Below are positions 31,032-38,080 of a DNA stretch of 38,713 nucleotides, in pieces (positions within the stretch are counted from its first letter, which is position 1; each line of letters opens with the position of its first letter). The DNA lies in NCBI RefSeq assembly GCF_001908025.1, contig NZ_MQMG01000038.1, positions 1 through 38,713 on the forward strand. The letters are read 5' to 3'. The stretch is from Geobacillus proteiniphilus. Lineage in GTDB: Bacteria > Bacillota > Bacilli > Bacillales > Anoxybacillaceae. The position numbers and the translations under genes are program-made. The notes below the pieces were generated by a model. The model was not told the origin of the DNA, did not search any database, and saw only the letters and a program-made list of their open reading frames with translations.

Positions 31032-32018
31032 TCACCCATCGGGATTTTCCTGGTATTTTTTTAGACGTTCCTGAAGCTCTCGGCGCGCTTGTTCGACGTC
31101 AAAGTCATCATCCTCTGGCTGGCCATAGTCCATGTTCAGCCAGTCCGGCACGATCTCGGTGCGAACGGGCTTCCGTATCTTTCGACTGCTGTCAGAAGCC
31201 GGAGCATGGCGCTTTTTCAGCTGCTGTTCTCGAAATGCCAGTTGTGCAGCACGCACCTGGGCGACGGTTCGATAGCCTTTTTCGAACCAGTCACGCAAAA
31301 TGGTTTCGACGTATTTCCACGTCTTGGCCCCGTTCTCCACCGCGATTTTCAATGCCTCTAAGACCAATTCCTCGGACGTATCATCGACCCAAGAAACGAT
31401 CTTTTCCCCTATGTAGCTGCCAACGGTGCCAAAGCCGTTCTGTTCAACGAATCGGATAATCTCTCGGAAGGAATGCGCGCGCGCGTCTTCTTCTACTTCT
31501 TCTTTTTTCTCTGTAGTAATCTCTGTAGTATTCTCTGGTATTGGTCTGTTCAAATTGAGCGCTTCGTCTGTCCAATTTGAACAGATGGACTGTTCATTTT
31601 GACCGGATGGACTGTCGATTTCGTCAGTCGTCTGCTCATTTTGAACAGTCGAAACGTCATTTTGATCAGTCGTCTGTTCATCTTGATTAGACGACGTGAA
31701 TTCAGCCAATTTGTCGTAATCGATCCGATACCATTTTGTTTTATCGATCCTCGAGCGATTGAAATTCGCCGAGACGATGATCCCGATCTTCTCCAGCTTG
31801 GTGATGATCCGACGAATGGTGCTTTCTGACCAGAAGGGAAATTGCTCCCTCCAGTCCTCGTACGTGTTATAGATCCATTTATAGCCGTCATGGACGTTTT
31901 CGCTTTTCTCGAGCCAGTAATGCAGCTGCTGAACAACGATGCTTTCGTTCAGTCCGATCGCCACGGCGAGTTGTGGCAAAATAACCAACGGCTGATCATC
32001 TAAAAGCAAGGTTGCCAT
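31032..32018 (-). CDS. DnaD-like replication initiation protein
   Basis: 328 residues. The N-terminal winged helix has MATLLLDDQPLVILPQLAVA, LNESIVVQQLHYWLEKSENV and ESTIRRIITKLEKIGIIVSA. The linker (about 110-160) is built of heptapeptide repeats TxQNEQT. The C-terminal DnaD-like helical domain follows, with FREIIRFVEQNGFGTVGSYI and FEKGYRTVAQVRAAQLAF. It loads the host replicative helicase at the phage origin, like DnaD-family initiators. No separate helicase loader is seen nearby, so the phage probably uses host DnaB/DnaC/DnaI. The repeats lie within the gene and may be the origin. Confidence 0.85.
   Translation of the reverse strand: MATLLLDDQPLVILPQLAVAIGLNESIVVQQLHYWLEKSENVHDGYKWIYNTYEDWREQFPFWSESTIRRIITKLEKIGIIVSANFNRSRIDKTKWYRIDYDKLAEFTSSNQDEQTTDQNDVSTVQNEQTTDEIDSPSGQNEQSICSNWTDEALNLNRPIPENTTEITTEKKEEVEEDARAHSFREIIRFVEQNGFGTVGSYIGEKIVSWVDDTSEELVLEALKIAVENGAKTWKYVETILRDWFEKGYRTVAQVRAAQLAFREQQLKKRHAPASDSSRKIRKPVRTEIVPDWLNMDYGQPEDDDFDVEQARRELQERLKKYQENPDG
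31568..31694. repeat. six imperfect 21-22-bp direct repeats (candidate replication origin)
   Basis: Copies begin near 31568, 31590, 31612, 31632, 31653 and 31674. A consensus on the plus strand is CTGTTCATTTTGAnCAGTCG. The first two copies match at about 18 of 22 positions. The period is close to 21 bases, so the repeats also give heptapeptides in the protein linker. Lambdoid and Firmicutes phages often place origin iterons inside the initiator gene. No AT-rich unwinding element was clearly located. Confidence 0.65.
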
Positions 32019-32066
32019 GTCATCCCCTCCCCTTGAAAAAGCTGTTTTGCTATGGCATGATAAAAA

Positions 32067-32231
32067 CTAGAGTTCTGAAATAAAAAACTGAATCCCGTCA
32101 ACTTCGAACTCGGAGGCCATTTCATCGGCGATCCGCCGGCACTCGGTTACAGTGAGCGCGTAGACGAGTGCTGTTTGGATCGTCTCGAAATGGCCGTTTT
32201 CCTTCACGACAAATTCCACTTCAAATAGCAT
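32067..32231 (-). CDS. hypothetical early protein (54 aa)
   Basis: About 54 residues from the ATG at 32231 (MLFEVEFVVKENGHFETIQT ... DGIQFFISEL), behind AAGGCG. A longer frame reads from 32294 but starts inside the preceding gene. The 'LYALTVTECRRIADEM' segment is typical of small phage proteins with an alpha/beta fold. Start uncertain. Confidence 0.5.
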   Translation of the reverse strand: MLFEVEFVVKENGHFETIQTALVYALTVTECRRIADEMASEFEVDGIQFFISEL

Positions 32232-32283
32232 ATTCTTCGCCTTGGAAGCATATCGTAGAATGGGAGCTTCCGGCCCTCCTTTC

Positions 32284-32679
32284 TCAACCAGCATCAGAAA
32301 TGCCGCCTTTTTGCAACAGTTGTTTCAACTTCTCATAGACGGCTTTTGGTTCTCGATTGAGCCGATTTGCGAGCTCATCAATCGTCAATACCTTGCGATG
32401 ATACCAAAGATAGAACACTTCCTCTGCCGACCACCGTCCCTTTCGCTTTGGTGTGTTCTGCGTCTGTTCCACAACCGGTTCTCTAGGTTGGGGATCGGCC
32501 GGAGAATCACCCTCAAGAAGGGCGGCCAGTTGCCGCATCTCCTGGCTGACCGGGCAAACTTGCAAACATACGGCGCTTCGATATTTGATCCGTTCCGGGC
32601 ACGTGCGGCAATGCGAATCAAGAAGTTCGCAGATTTGCAGCCGGATGTGCCTTTTTTCATGTTTATCAAGCTTATTCAC
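32284..32679 (-). CDS. zinc-finger plus HTH regulator
   Basis: 131 residues. The N-terminal zinc finger ICELLDSHCRTCPERI and VCLQVCPVS supplies about four Cys. A linker with many Pro/Gln precedes a C-terminal winged-helix-like part, GRWSAEEVFYLWYHRKVLTI and DELANRLNREPKAVYEKLKQ. It resembles a phage zinc-finger transcription protein and may regulate the early operon. It overlaps the previous and next genes by a few bases. Confidence 0.7.
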   Translation of the reverse strand: MNKLDKHEKRHIRLQICELLDSHCRTCPERIKYRSAVCLQVCPVSQEMRQLAALLEGDSPADPQPREPVVEQTQNTPKRKGRWSAEEVFYLWYHRKVLTIDELANRLNREPKAVYEKLKQLLQKGGISDAG

Positions 32680-32939
32680 ACATTCCGCTCCTCTCCCAGC
32701 TTCACAAAATCAATTTGAATGCCGCGTCGTTGCATATCTCGTATAATGCTCAACAACTGCTGACGCCGGGCTTCTTTTCGTTCAAGTTCTTGCAGCTGTC
32801 TGACTAAATACTGCAACTCGGATATTTCAATCGCCATCGTTTCATAGTCGCGGTTTTGCAGCGCTTCCTGTATGTACTCGATGCATCTTGATGCCTTTTG
32901 CCGCAAATCCGCCTCTTGGTAAACGATCATATGGATCAC
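32676..32939 (-). CDS. helical early protein (87 aa)
   Basis: About 87 residues from GTG 32939, seven bases after AAGGAGG. Mostly coiled coil: RQKASRCIEYIQEALQNRDY and LQYLVRQLQELERKEARRQQ. The upstream in-frame extension crosses the structured GC-rich element at 33.0 kb and is not coding in my view. No family recognised. Confidence 0.6.
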   Translation of the reverse strand: MIHMIVYQEADLRQKASRCIEYIQEALQNRDYETMAIEISELQYLVRQLQELERKEARRQQLLSIIRDMQRRGIQIDFVKLGEERNV

Positions 32940-32984
32940 CGCCATTCCTCCTTCGTTATGATCTCCAGGCGTCGTCGCAATGAC

Positions 32985-33150
32985 CATACATGTATTGTGG
33001 CGCGGCTCCCCTTTCGGATCGTCGCCCGCTCTCGCTCGGCCTGGCCGGCGCTCATGCGCACCGACTGAAGCACAAGCGCTTGCGGGCTGGGGGCACACCC
33101 GCCGCCTGCGCTCCAGTCGGCAAGCATGAGCTTGCCTTTTGGTTTGCAAC
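32985..33150. ncRNA. GC-rich structured element (possible RNA or repeat)
   Basis: No gene lies between 32940 and 33178. The stretch is far more GC-rich than its neighbours and holds nested stems: CCGACTG / CAGTCGG (33061-33067, 33114-33120), AGCGC / GCGCT (33075-33079, 33108-33112) and GCGGG / CCCGC (33082-33086, 33098-33102). Next comes GGCAAGC / GCTTGCC (33119-33125, 33130-33136), followed by TTTT on the plus strand. It resembles a structured RNA or a mobile-element end. The HEARO/omega-RNA type is one guess, from memory of IscB-associated RNAs common in Geobacillus; no IscB or TnpB ORF is in the window. Confidence 0.45.
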
Positions 33151-33178
33151 ATGATATGTTTGGGATAGGGCTGGTTTT

Positions 33179-33346
33179 TCATGAAGCAGTGAGCGTTTGG
33201 CTTGCTGCTTTTTTCATGTTGACAAGCTTTGCTTTGGCTTCTTGCTCAATGGCTTCGATCAACTCCGGATGATTACGCAACTCAGCGCACACCTCCCGAA
33301 CTTCCCGGGCTGTCATCAATGAACTGGCTACCCATACCACGTGCAT
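33179..33346 (-). CDS. small early protein (55 aa)
   Basis: A 55-residue ORF: MHVVWVASSLMTAREVREVC then AELRNHPELIEAIEQEAKAK and LVNMKKAASQTLTAS. AAGGAG lies eight bases before the ATG, which overlaps the upstream stop by one base (TAATG). The helical, charged C-terminus is typical of small early phage products. Unknown family. Confidence 0.55.
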   Translation of the reverse strand: MHVVWVASSLMTAREVREVCAELRNHPELIEAIEQEAKAKLVNMKKAASQTLTAS

Positions 33347-33525
33347 TACCACCACTCCTTTCTCGATTGTTCCAGGCGTTCATTCATTTGCTTCTTCCAC
33401 TCGAGCAGCGCTTTCCCATATTCACTGTCGAGCTTTCTTTCACGAGAAAGCCGCAAAAACTCGCTTGTATACCAGTGGACAGCTTCCAGGTCCGTCATTT
33501 CCGCTAAATTTGGCAGTTGAAACAT
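33346..33525 (-). CDS. hypothetical early protein (59 aa)
   Basis: 59 residues from the ATG at 33525 (MFQLPNLAEMTDLEAVHWYT), six bases after GGGGGAG. KALLEWKKQMNERLEQSRKE forms a C-terminal helix. Coupled to the 55-aa gene. Not recognised. Confidence 0.6.
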   Translation of the reverse strand: MFQLPNLAEMTDLEAVHWYTSEFLRLSRERKLDSEYGKALLEWKKQMNERLEQSRKEWW

Positions 33526-33542
33526 TGGTTTCTCCCCCTTTG

Positions 33543-34064
33543 TCATTGTCGAATAAACCCCTTCGCTTGCAGTTTCACACGATGCTTTTGCCACATTTTC
33601 CACCAGGAAAAGCCGTAATCCATGCAGATAACCGCTACGTATTGGGTCAGCGCCACGATCGCGTCGATCGCCTGCATCATTGCCTCTTCCAAGCGCTGCT
33701 TGTCAAACTCTCGAATCGACCGCGGATGGTTCGCCACGCAGACACTTTCAATCGCCTCGAGGGCTTCTGTGAGCTCCTCACGCGTTTTCATCGTCACGCT
33801 CGCCCGGTGAAGGTCAACCGCATCCCCATCGAGCTTCACCGGCCCCCATCCGGTGTACTCCGCCGCCGCCTCGAGGGCCACCCACGGGTTATTGTGCTTT
33901 TCGGCGAAATATTTCGATATGTTCGGCTGCACTCGGTACCGCCCATTTTCCTGGTGCGATACGGATTCACGAGATTCATAGATTTCAAACGAAAGCTGTT
34001 GCTGGGTCATCCCCGTCGCCTGCCGCGCTGCTTTCACCGCATCGGCCGCTCTACCGCGTTTCAT
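33543..34064 (-). CDS. XRE-family regulator with helical extension
   Basis: 173 residues. The HTH is N-terminal (MKRGRAADAVKAARQATGMT, QQQLSFEIYESRESVSHQEN). Beyond it are TREELTEALEAIESVCVANH and a basic C-terminus. It is a second HTH protein inside the early operon, perhaps an early-gene regulator. The ATG at 34064 has AGGGGAG and GGGAGG before it. It overlaps the previous ORF by 14 bases. Confidence 0.8.
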   Translation of the reverse strand: MKRGRAADAVKAARQATGMTQQQLSFEIYESRESVSHQENGRYRVQPNISKYFAEKHNNPWVALEAAAEYTGWGPVKLDGDAVDLHRASVTMKTREELTEALEAIESVCVANHPRSIREFDKQRLEEAMMQAIDAIVALTQYVAVICMDYGFSWWKMWQKHRVKLQAKGFIRQ

Positions 34065-34278
34065 CCTCCCTGCTCCCCTTTCTACCATCATCCTTGAGAC
34101 TTTGTGGTACAGTATCCATAGATCGGTAGCAATCCAGCACCGCCTCGGCGATTTGCCGCAGGATCGGATTACCTTTTTGCCATTCTTGCTCAAACCATTG
34201 CTTTCGCTCCTCTGGGCTCATGAGTACCAATGGGGAGTGAACGATCACCGTCGTGTTGCCGTATTTGAATTCCTTCAT
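34051..34278 (-). CDS. hypothetical early protein (75 aa)
   Basis: 75 residues from the ATG at 34278 after AAGGGGG: MKEFKYGNTTVIVHSPLVLM then SPEERKQWFEQEWQKGNPIL, and RQIAEAVLDCYRS. The 'VHSPLVLMSPEERKQW' pattern is common to small Bacillus phage proteins of unknown role. Coupled to the XRE gene. Confidence 0.65.
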   Translation of the reverse strand: MKEFKYGNTTVIVHSPLVLMSPEERKQWFEQEWQKGNPILRQIAEAVLDCYRSMDTVPQSLKDDGRKGSREDETR

Positions 34279-34340
34279 GCCCGCATTCCCCCTTTGTTCA
34301 TGTTTATGCGGAGCATGAGGGGCATTTGATGACATTCGCT

Positions 34341-34535
34341 TCACCTCGCATACTGTCTAACCATTGTTTGATAATCGACGGCCGGCGCTGTTTCGTTCAG
34401 CCAATCGAGCACCTTGGCGATCTCCAGCGCCGCGTCGTCTTTCGTAAATGCCGGGTCATCCTTCAGTTGCATGATGATCACCAGCAGCCGATGCTTCAGC
34501 TCGGCCATAGCCCATTGATCCTGAATGGTGTTCAT
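34341..34535 (-). CDS. hypothetical early protein (64 aa)
   Basis: 64 residues from the ATG at 34535 (MNTIQDQWAMAELKHRLLVI), behind CAGGTGA. DDAALEIAKVLDWLNETAPA lies near the C-terminus. The longer upstream frame has no ribosome binding site. Not recognised. Confidence 0.55.
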   Translation of the reverse strand: MNTIQDQWAMAELKHRLLVIIMQLKDDPAFTKDDAALEIAKVLDWLNETAPAVDYQTMVRQYAR

Positions 34536-34670
34536 GCTGTCACCTGCCTTGAAGGATTTTCCTTCCCTCCTGTCGAATGATGGCAACGGGAAGGGGGTGA
34601 TAACATGTACTCTGTTCAGCAATTTTACCCTTTATTTACTTAGGGAACGAAAAACTTAAATTAGTTTCTC

Positions 34671-34967
34671 TTATTCGGATTGCCGAAGAATAAGTTTCCA
34701 GTACCATCTGATGCGATCGTAAATCGCTTCTTCTTTTTCGATCTCTGATTTGTTTTCGTCAGCAAGGATTTGAGAAATCTGCTCTTTCAAGTGAAAGAGT
34801 GGATTTCTCGCCACTTTTCTTTTAGGGATTTCGATCGCTGCTCTTTCGATCCAGCTGGTGAATTCGTGTTCATCCATCTTTTCGATCTCTTCAGGGGTCG
34901 GTAAAAACTTGCCTAACTGAATGTTTTTCCTGAGCAACTCAATGAACGTTTGCTCTTGATCCGTCAT
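34671..34967 (-). CDS. hypothetical early protein (98 aa)
   Basis: 98 residues from the ATG at 34967, eight bases after GGAGG. Contains KFLPTPEEIEKMDEHEFTSW and an acidic coiled-coil-like segment ADENKSEIEKEEAIYDRIRW. It lies right after the Cro-like gene and before the first cluster of small early genes. Not recognised. Confidence 0.6.
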   Translation of the reverse strand: MTDQEQTFIELLRKNIQLGKFLPTPEEIEKMDEHEFTSWIERAAIEIPKRKVARNPLFHLKEQISQILADENKSEIEKEEAIYDRIRWYWKLILRQSE

Positions 34968-35021
34968 CCGTCTCACCTCCTTTGCAGGTAATGGGGAACA
35001 GTGCTGAAAAAACTTTCTGTG

Positions 35022-35240
35022 TTACTTTTGTTCACCAACAGTTAACTTACTGTCCAAAAAAATATCATCTGGATGAGCATTAAAGACCTGTGCGATTTTT
35101 ACGGCTAAATCATAAGTAAGTCTTCGTTTCCCATTTTCAATCATCCAGTAATATTCCTTGGAGATACCTACTGATTCTGCGACTTGTTTGCAAGTAAGCC
35201 CGTGTTTTTTACGTATAGCTTCTAACCTTTCGAGTTTCAC
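35022..35240 (-). CDS. Cro-like XRE repressor
   Basis: 72 residues from GTG 35240, eight bases after GGAGG. A single HTH domain: LTCKQVAESVGISKEYYWMI then ENGKRRLTYDLAVKIAQVFN. It is the first gene of the minus-strand early operon, divergent from the CI-type gene and separated by the GTTAAC operator array. This is the position of Cro in lambdoid switches. One more GTTAAC lies in its 3' end (35041-35046). Confidence 0.88.
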   Translation of the reverse strand: MKLERLEAIRKKHGLTCKQVAESVGISKEYYWMIENGKRRLTYDLAVKIAQVFNAHPDDIFLDSKLTVGEQK

Positions 35241-35260
35241 ACCTCCCACCTCCTTTTGTC

Positions 35261-35380
35261 GTTAACCTGCTGTTAACTAAATTATAATTAACTTAAGGTT
35301 AACTTTCAAGGGTTTTTTTCAAAAAAATTTCTATTTAGTTAACAAAGCGATTGAGGCCTTTTGGTTATCTATTTGTTAAC
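35261..35380. promoter_or_regulatory. immunity operator array with five GTTAAC sites
   Basis: Between the divergent regulators GTTAAC occurs at 35261, 35272, 35298, 35338 and 35375. The palindrome is self-complementary, so each site can hold a symmetric dimer half-site pair. The first two are 11 bases apart, one helical turn. They overlap both promoters, as expected for CI/Cro binding sites. Confidence 0.75.
35281..35309 (-). promoter_or_regulatory. early promoter (PR-like) of the lytic operon
   Basis: Minus strand: TTGAAA (35304-35309), exactly 17 bases, then TATAAT (35281-35286), an almost ideal sigma-A promoter. The GTTAAC at 35298-35303 lies in its spacer, so a bound repressor would block it. 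Confidence 0.85.
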
Positions 35381-35387
35381 TTATAAT
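35361..35387 (+). promoter_or_regulatory. repressor promoter (PRM-like)
   Basis: Plus strand: TATAAT at 35382-35387, with TTGGTT at 35361-35366 (15-base spacing) as the best -35. GTTAAC at 35375-35380 touches the -10. The distance to the repressor GTG (35419) is normal. Confidence 0.6.
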
Positions 35388-35418
35388 TATTTATAGTACA
35401 AGCGAAGAGGTGTTTTAT

Positions 35419-35781
35419 GTGTTAGGTGACCGTCTAAGAAAGCTAAGACAAGAAAAAAAGCTCACCCAAGAGGAACTTGGAAAGAAAATCAATGTTACAA
35501 AAGTTTCTATCTCTGGATACGAAAACGGCAATCGAACACCTGATACAGAAACACTTCAAAAACTCGCCGATTTTTTCAATGTCACCACGGACTATCTCCT
35601 CGGCCGGACTGACCATCCGAATCCACCGGATCAGGATGACATTCCAGAAGAGCTCAAGGATCCCGAGCTGGGGCTGTTCTTTAAAGAACTGGCTGAGGCG
35701 CCGGAGGAACGGCGGGAGCAATTACTCAAAATATGGGAGATCCTCAAGAGTGAGGGGGATCGGAAGCCAAAGGGGAAATAA
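35419..35781 (+). CDS. CI-type phage repressor (XRE family)
   Basis: 121 residues. The HTH is N-terminal (MLGDRLRKLRQEKKLTQEEL, GKKINVTKVSISGYENGNRT). A FNVTTDYLLGRTDH dimer-type segment and an acidic helical tail follow. It has no LexA-type peptidase domain, so induction probably does not depend on RecA self-cleavage; the antirepressor at 27.4-28.2 kb may inactivate it. The start is GTG 35419, eight bases after GAGG. It is the likely maintenance regulator of lysogeny. Confidence 0.88.
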   Translation: MLGDRLRKLRQEKKLTQEELGKKINVTKVSISGYENGNRTPDTETLQKLADFFNVTTDYLLGRTDHPNPPDQDDIPEELKDPELGLFFKELAEAPEERREQLLKIWEILKSEGDRKPKGK

Positions 35782-35816
35782 AGCTTAGTTCCTTATGATC
35801 TTTAGGGGAGAGGAAA

Positions 35817-36968
35817 ATGGGGATTTTACAACGCTTTCTCGGGAAAATAACCAAAAGGGATAAAGATGTTGATGCTCCAGTTAACAAAGAAGATCTCGCG
35901 AACAGTAGTGACACAAAGTCTCATCTTAAAGATCACAAAGACATAGAAATTCCACCCATAACGGTGACTGTCGAATATAGTTCTTCATCTCGCACAAACA
36001 AGAAGACAGAGTCGTCTTCAAGCAGTCATTATACTTATCAAAAAGCTACATTCACTCCTGACGACTATGTGGTTTTAGATTTTGAAACAACAGGATTAAG
36101 CCCAGAGAAAGACGCTATTATCCAAATTGGAGCAATCCGTTTTCGCAACCATCATCCGATCGAGGAATTTGTTTCGTTCGTTAACCCCAGAAGGCCAATC
36201 CCACCTAAAATAACGGACATTACTGGGATAACGAACGAAGATGTGAAAAATGCTCCTACAACCGAAGAAATCTTACCAGACTTTATCCAATTTCTGAAGG
36301 ATGATGTACTAATCGCTCACAATGCTCCTTTTGACATGAAGTTTTTACTAAGCAATGTTCAACGGCTAGGAATAGAAAAACCAAAAAATCTAGTCATCGA
36401 CACCCTAAGCCTGGCGAGAAAATACATAGCCGAAACACCAAATCATCAGCTGGAAACCTTGAAACAATGGTTACAATTAGATTTAAGTTCGCATCATGCG
36501 CTAGACGATTGTTGGGCTTGCGCTGCTGTTTATCAAACATGCCAAAAAAGGAGGAAAGAAAAGTTTCATCTTTCGGATGACGAAAAACAAGCTTACGATA
36601 CTGTAATCCGCATATTAAACGACCATAACCGGGACACTAGCCTTGTCCGTTATTCTCGAACATCGACTTACTTGGACATACAAGCATTTTACTCGTTTGC
36701 CCGAATTAAATTAACAGGCAGGAAGAAATACTTGCTCTCCAAACGATTAGAACAAGAAATCATCGAGCTGTGTCCTGGCGTTGTTTGTGAGCCAGCTTCC
36801 AAAAATGAAACGGGACAAACGCGTATTTTGATTCAAACCCCTGATGACTTATTGCTAGTGTCTCCGCTGATTGTTAAAGAGTTTGATAAGGCTTTAAGGT
36901 CGATGGAAGACTATCGAAAGTACGTTGGCAAAGCTGAAAAAGTCATCGAGGATTATTTGAGTCTATAA
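35817..36968 (+). CDS. DEDDh 3'-5' exonuclease-domain protein
   Basis: 383 residues. A low-complexity N-terminal tail (about 80 residues, rich in Ser and Lys) precedes a DnaQ/PolC-epsilon-type exonuclease: YVVLDFETTGLSPEKDAIIQ (Asp88, Glu90), IAHNAPFDMKFL (Asp173), SSHHALDDCWACA (His226, Asp231). The C-terminal half, about 120 residues, is of unknown type. It is encoded directly behind the repressor, so it is expressed in the lysogen. GGGGAGAGG precedes the ATG. A host repair copy is unlikely given the location; a role in exclusion or DNA repair is inference. Confidence 0.88.
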   Translation: MGILQRFLGKITKRDKDVDAPVNKEDLANSSDTKSHLKDHKDIEIPPITVTVEYSSSSRTNKKTESSSSSHYTYQKATFTPDDYVVLDFETTGLSPEKDAIIQIGAIRFRNHHPIEEFVSFVNPRRPIPPKITDITGITNEDVKNAPTTEEILPDFIQFLKDDVLIAHNAPFDMKFLLSNVQRLGIEKPKNLVIDTLSLARKYIAETPNHQLETLKQWLQLDLSSHHALDDCWACAAVYQTCQKRRKEKFHLSDDEKQAYDTVIRILNDHNRDTSLVRYSRTSTYLDIQAFYSFARIKLTGRKKYLLSKRLEQEIIELCPGVVCEPASKNETGQTRILIQTPDDLLLVSPLIVKEFDKALRSMEDYRKYVGKAEKVIEDYLSL

Positions 36969-36993
36969 ACGACACGGATATGCAGCAAGAAAG

Positions 36994-37026
36994 GACATCA
37001 CCGCCATGTGGCTGGATGTCTTTTTT
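36994..37026 (+). terminator. intrinsic terminator after the exonuclease gene
   Basis: GACATC / GATGTC (36994-36999 with 37015-37020) with an inner GCCA / TGGC stem, then six T residues on the plus strand. It ends the repressor-exonuclease transcript. Confidence 0.88.
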
Positions 37027-37053
37027 ATTCTTGTATGAAATGGGGGAGAGAAA

Positions 37054-37968
37054 ATGAGCAAGTTCAAAGAAATTGAAGACTATCGCAAGTTCACCTCAAA
37101 AGCCGAATTGCACAAGTCCATCAACTCTCTGATCGGAATTATCCATGGGATCCGTTCCGATGACATCACTAACAAAGAGGAGATTGCTGAACTCATCCAT
37201 TGGTGCAACCTACATAGACGACTTGCAAAAAAAGCGCCTTTTAACGAAATTATCCCATTAATTGACCAAGCTTTGCTGGATAACAAATTGGAAGAAGAGG
37301 AGATTGAAGATATTATGTGGCTTTGTAACAATATCGTTAATGATAACGATTTTAACAGTTACTATGACATCATCACATCATCCATACAGCAATTACATGG
37401 GATTCTCCATGGCATTATGGCGGATAATGTTTTAAATGACATGGAAATTGAGCAACTGTCCAACTGGATTGATGACCATGACTTCTTGAGGGGAACATAT
37501 CCCTTTGACGAGATCCATAGCTTGCTTGTCAGTGTGAAACAGGACGGGATTATCAACGAGGACGAGAAAAACTTGCTGAAGGCCTTTTTTGCCAATTTCA
37601 TTGATACAAGAATATCCCACAACATTCATGAGTTCGATATAAAATCGCTACAAAGCCAGTACTCAATCAGTGGCATATGCGCTGTAAATCCAGAAATCAT
37701 ATTCGAAAATAAAGTGTTTTCCTTCACCGGTGCCTCTCACAGGGCTACACGCAACGAGATTGCCCGCATCATTCAAGAGATGGGCGGAATATTCAACGAC
37801 AATGTCACTAAGAGTACCAACTACCTCATCGTGGGAGGCAACGGCAATCCTTGCTGGGCGTTCGCTTGCTATGGGCGGAAAGTTGAGAAAGCGATTGAAT
37901 TAAGGAAAAAAGGCACGCCAATCGTTATCGTACACGAAAATGATTTTTGGGATGAAGTAGTGATTTAA
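37054..37968 (+). CDS. BRCT-domain protein with duplicated N-terminal module
   Basis: 304 residues. Residues about 20-90 and 115-190 are two copies of one helical unit: LIGIIHGIRSDDITNKEEIA / LHGILHGIMADNVLNDMEIE, then FNEIIPLIDQALLDNKLEEE / FDEIHSLLVSVKQDGIINED. The C-terminus is a BRCT domain (ENKVFSFTGASHRATRNEIA, IIQEMGGIFNDNVTKSTNYL, VEKAIELRKKGTPIVIVHEN) of the DNA-ligase type. GGGGGAGAG precedes the ATG. Located between the exonuclease and the DUF6414-like gene, it may act with them on DNA; no catalytic site is visible. Confidence 0.85.
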   Translation: MSKFKEIEDYRKFTSKAELHKSINSLIGIIHGIRSDDITNKEEIAELIHWCNLHRRLAKKAPFNEIIPLIDQALLDNKLEEEEIEDIMWLCNNIVNDNDFNSYYDIITSSIQQLHGILHGIMADNVLNDMEIEQLSNWIDDHDFLRGTYPFDEIHSLLVSVKQDGIINEDEKNLLKAFFANFIDTRISHNIHEFDIKSLQSQYSISGICAVNPEIIFENKVFSFTGASHRATRNEIARIIQEMGGIFNDNVTKSTNYLIVGGNGNPCWAFACYGRKVEKAIELRKKGTPIVIVHENDFWDEVVI

Positions 37969-38080
37969 AGTGCTGTAGTTATAGATTAACCACATTTATC
38001 CTGACATCATATACTTTCGACACTAATTCGTATCCCAAATGTCATTGTAACACTAAAAAATGTAACAGAGGTAGAAACGC

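Noticed and set aside
34585-34640. A 12-codon plus-strand ORF with a perfect-looking ribosome binding site (AAGGGGGTGATAAC-ATG)
   Set aside because: Very short (ends PLFT), points against the operon and has no promoter; chance is more likely.
23801-35885. Isolated GTTAAC sites at 23801 and 35880 as further operators
   Set aside because: Single copies without promoter context are expected by chance in AT-rich DNA.
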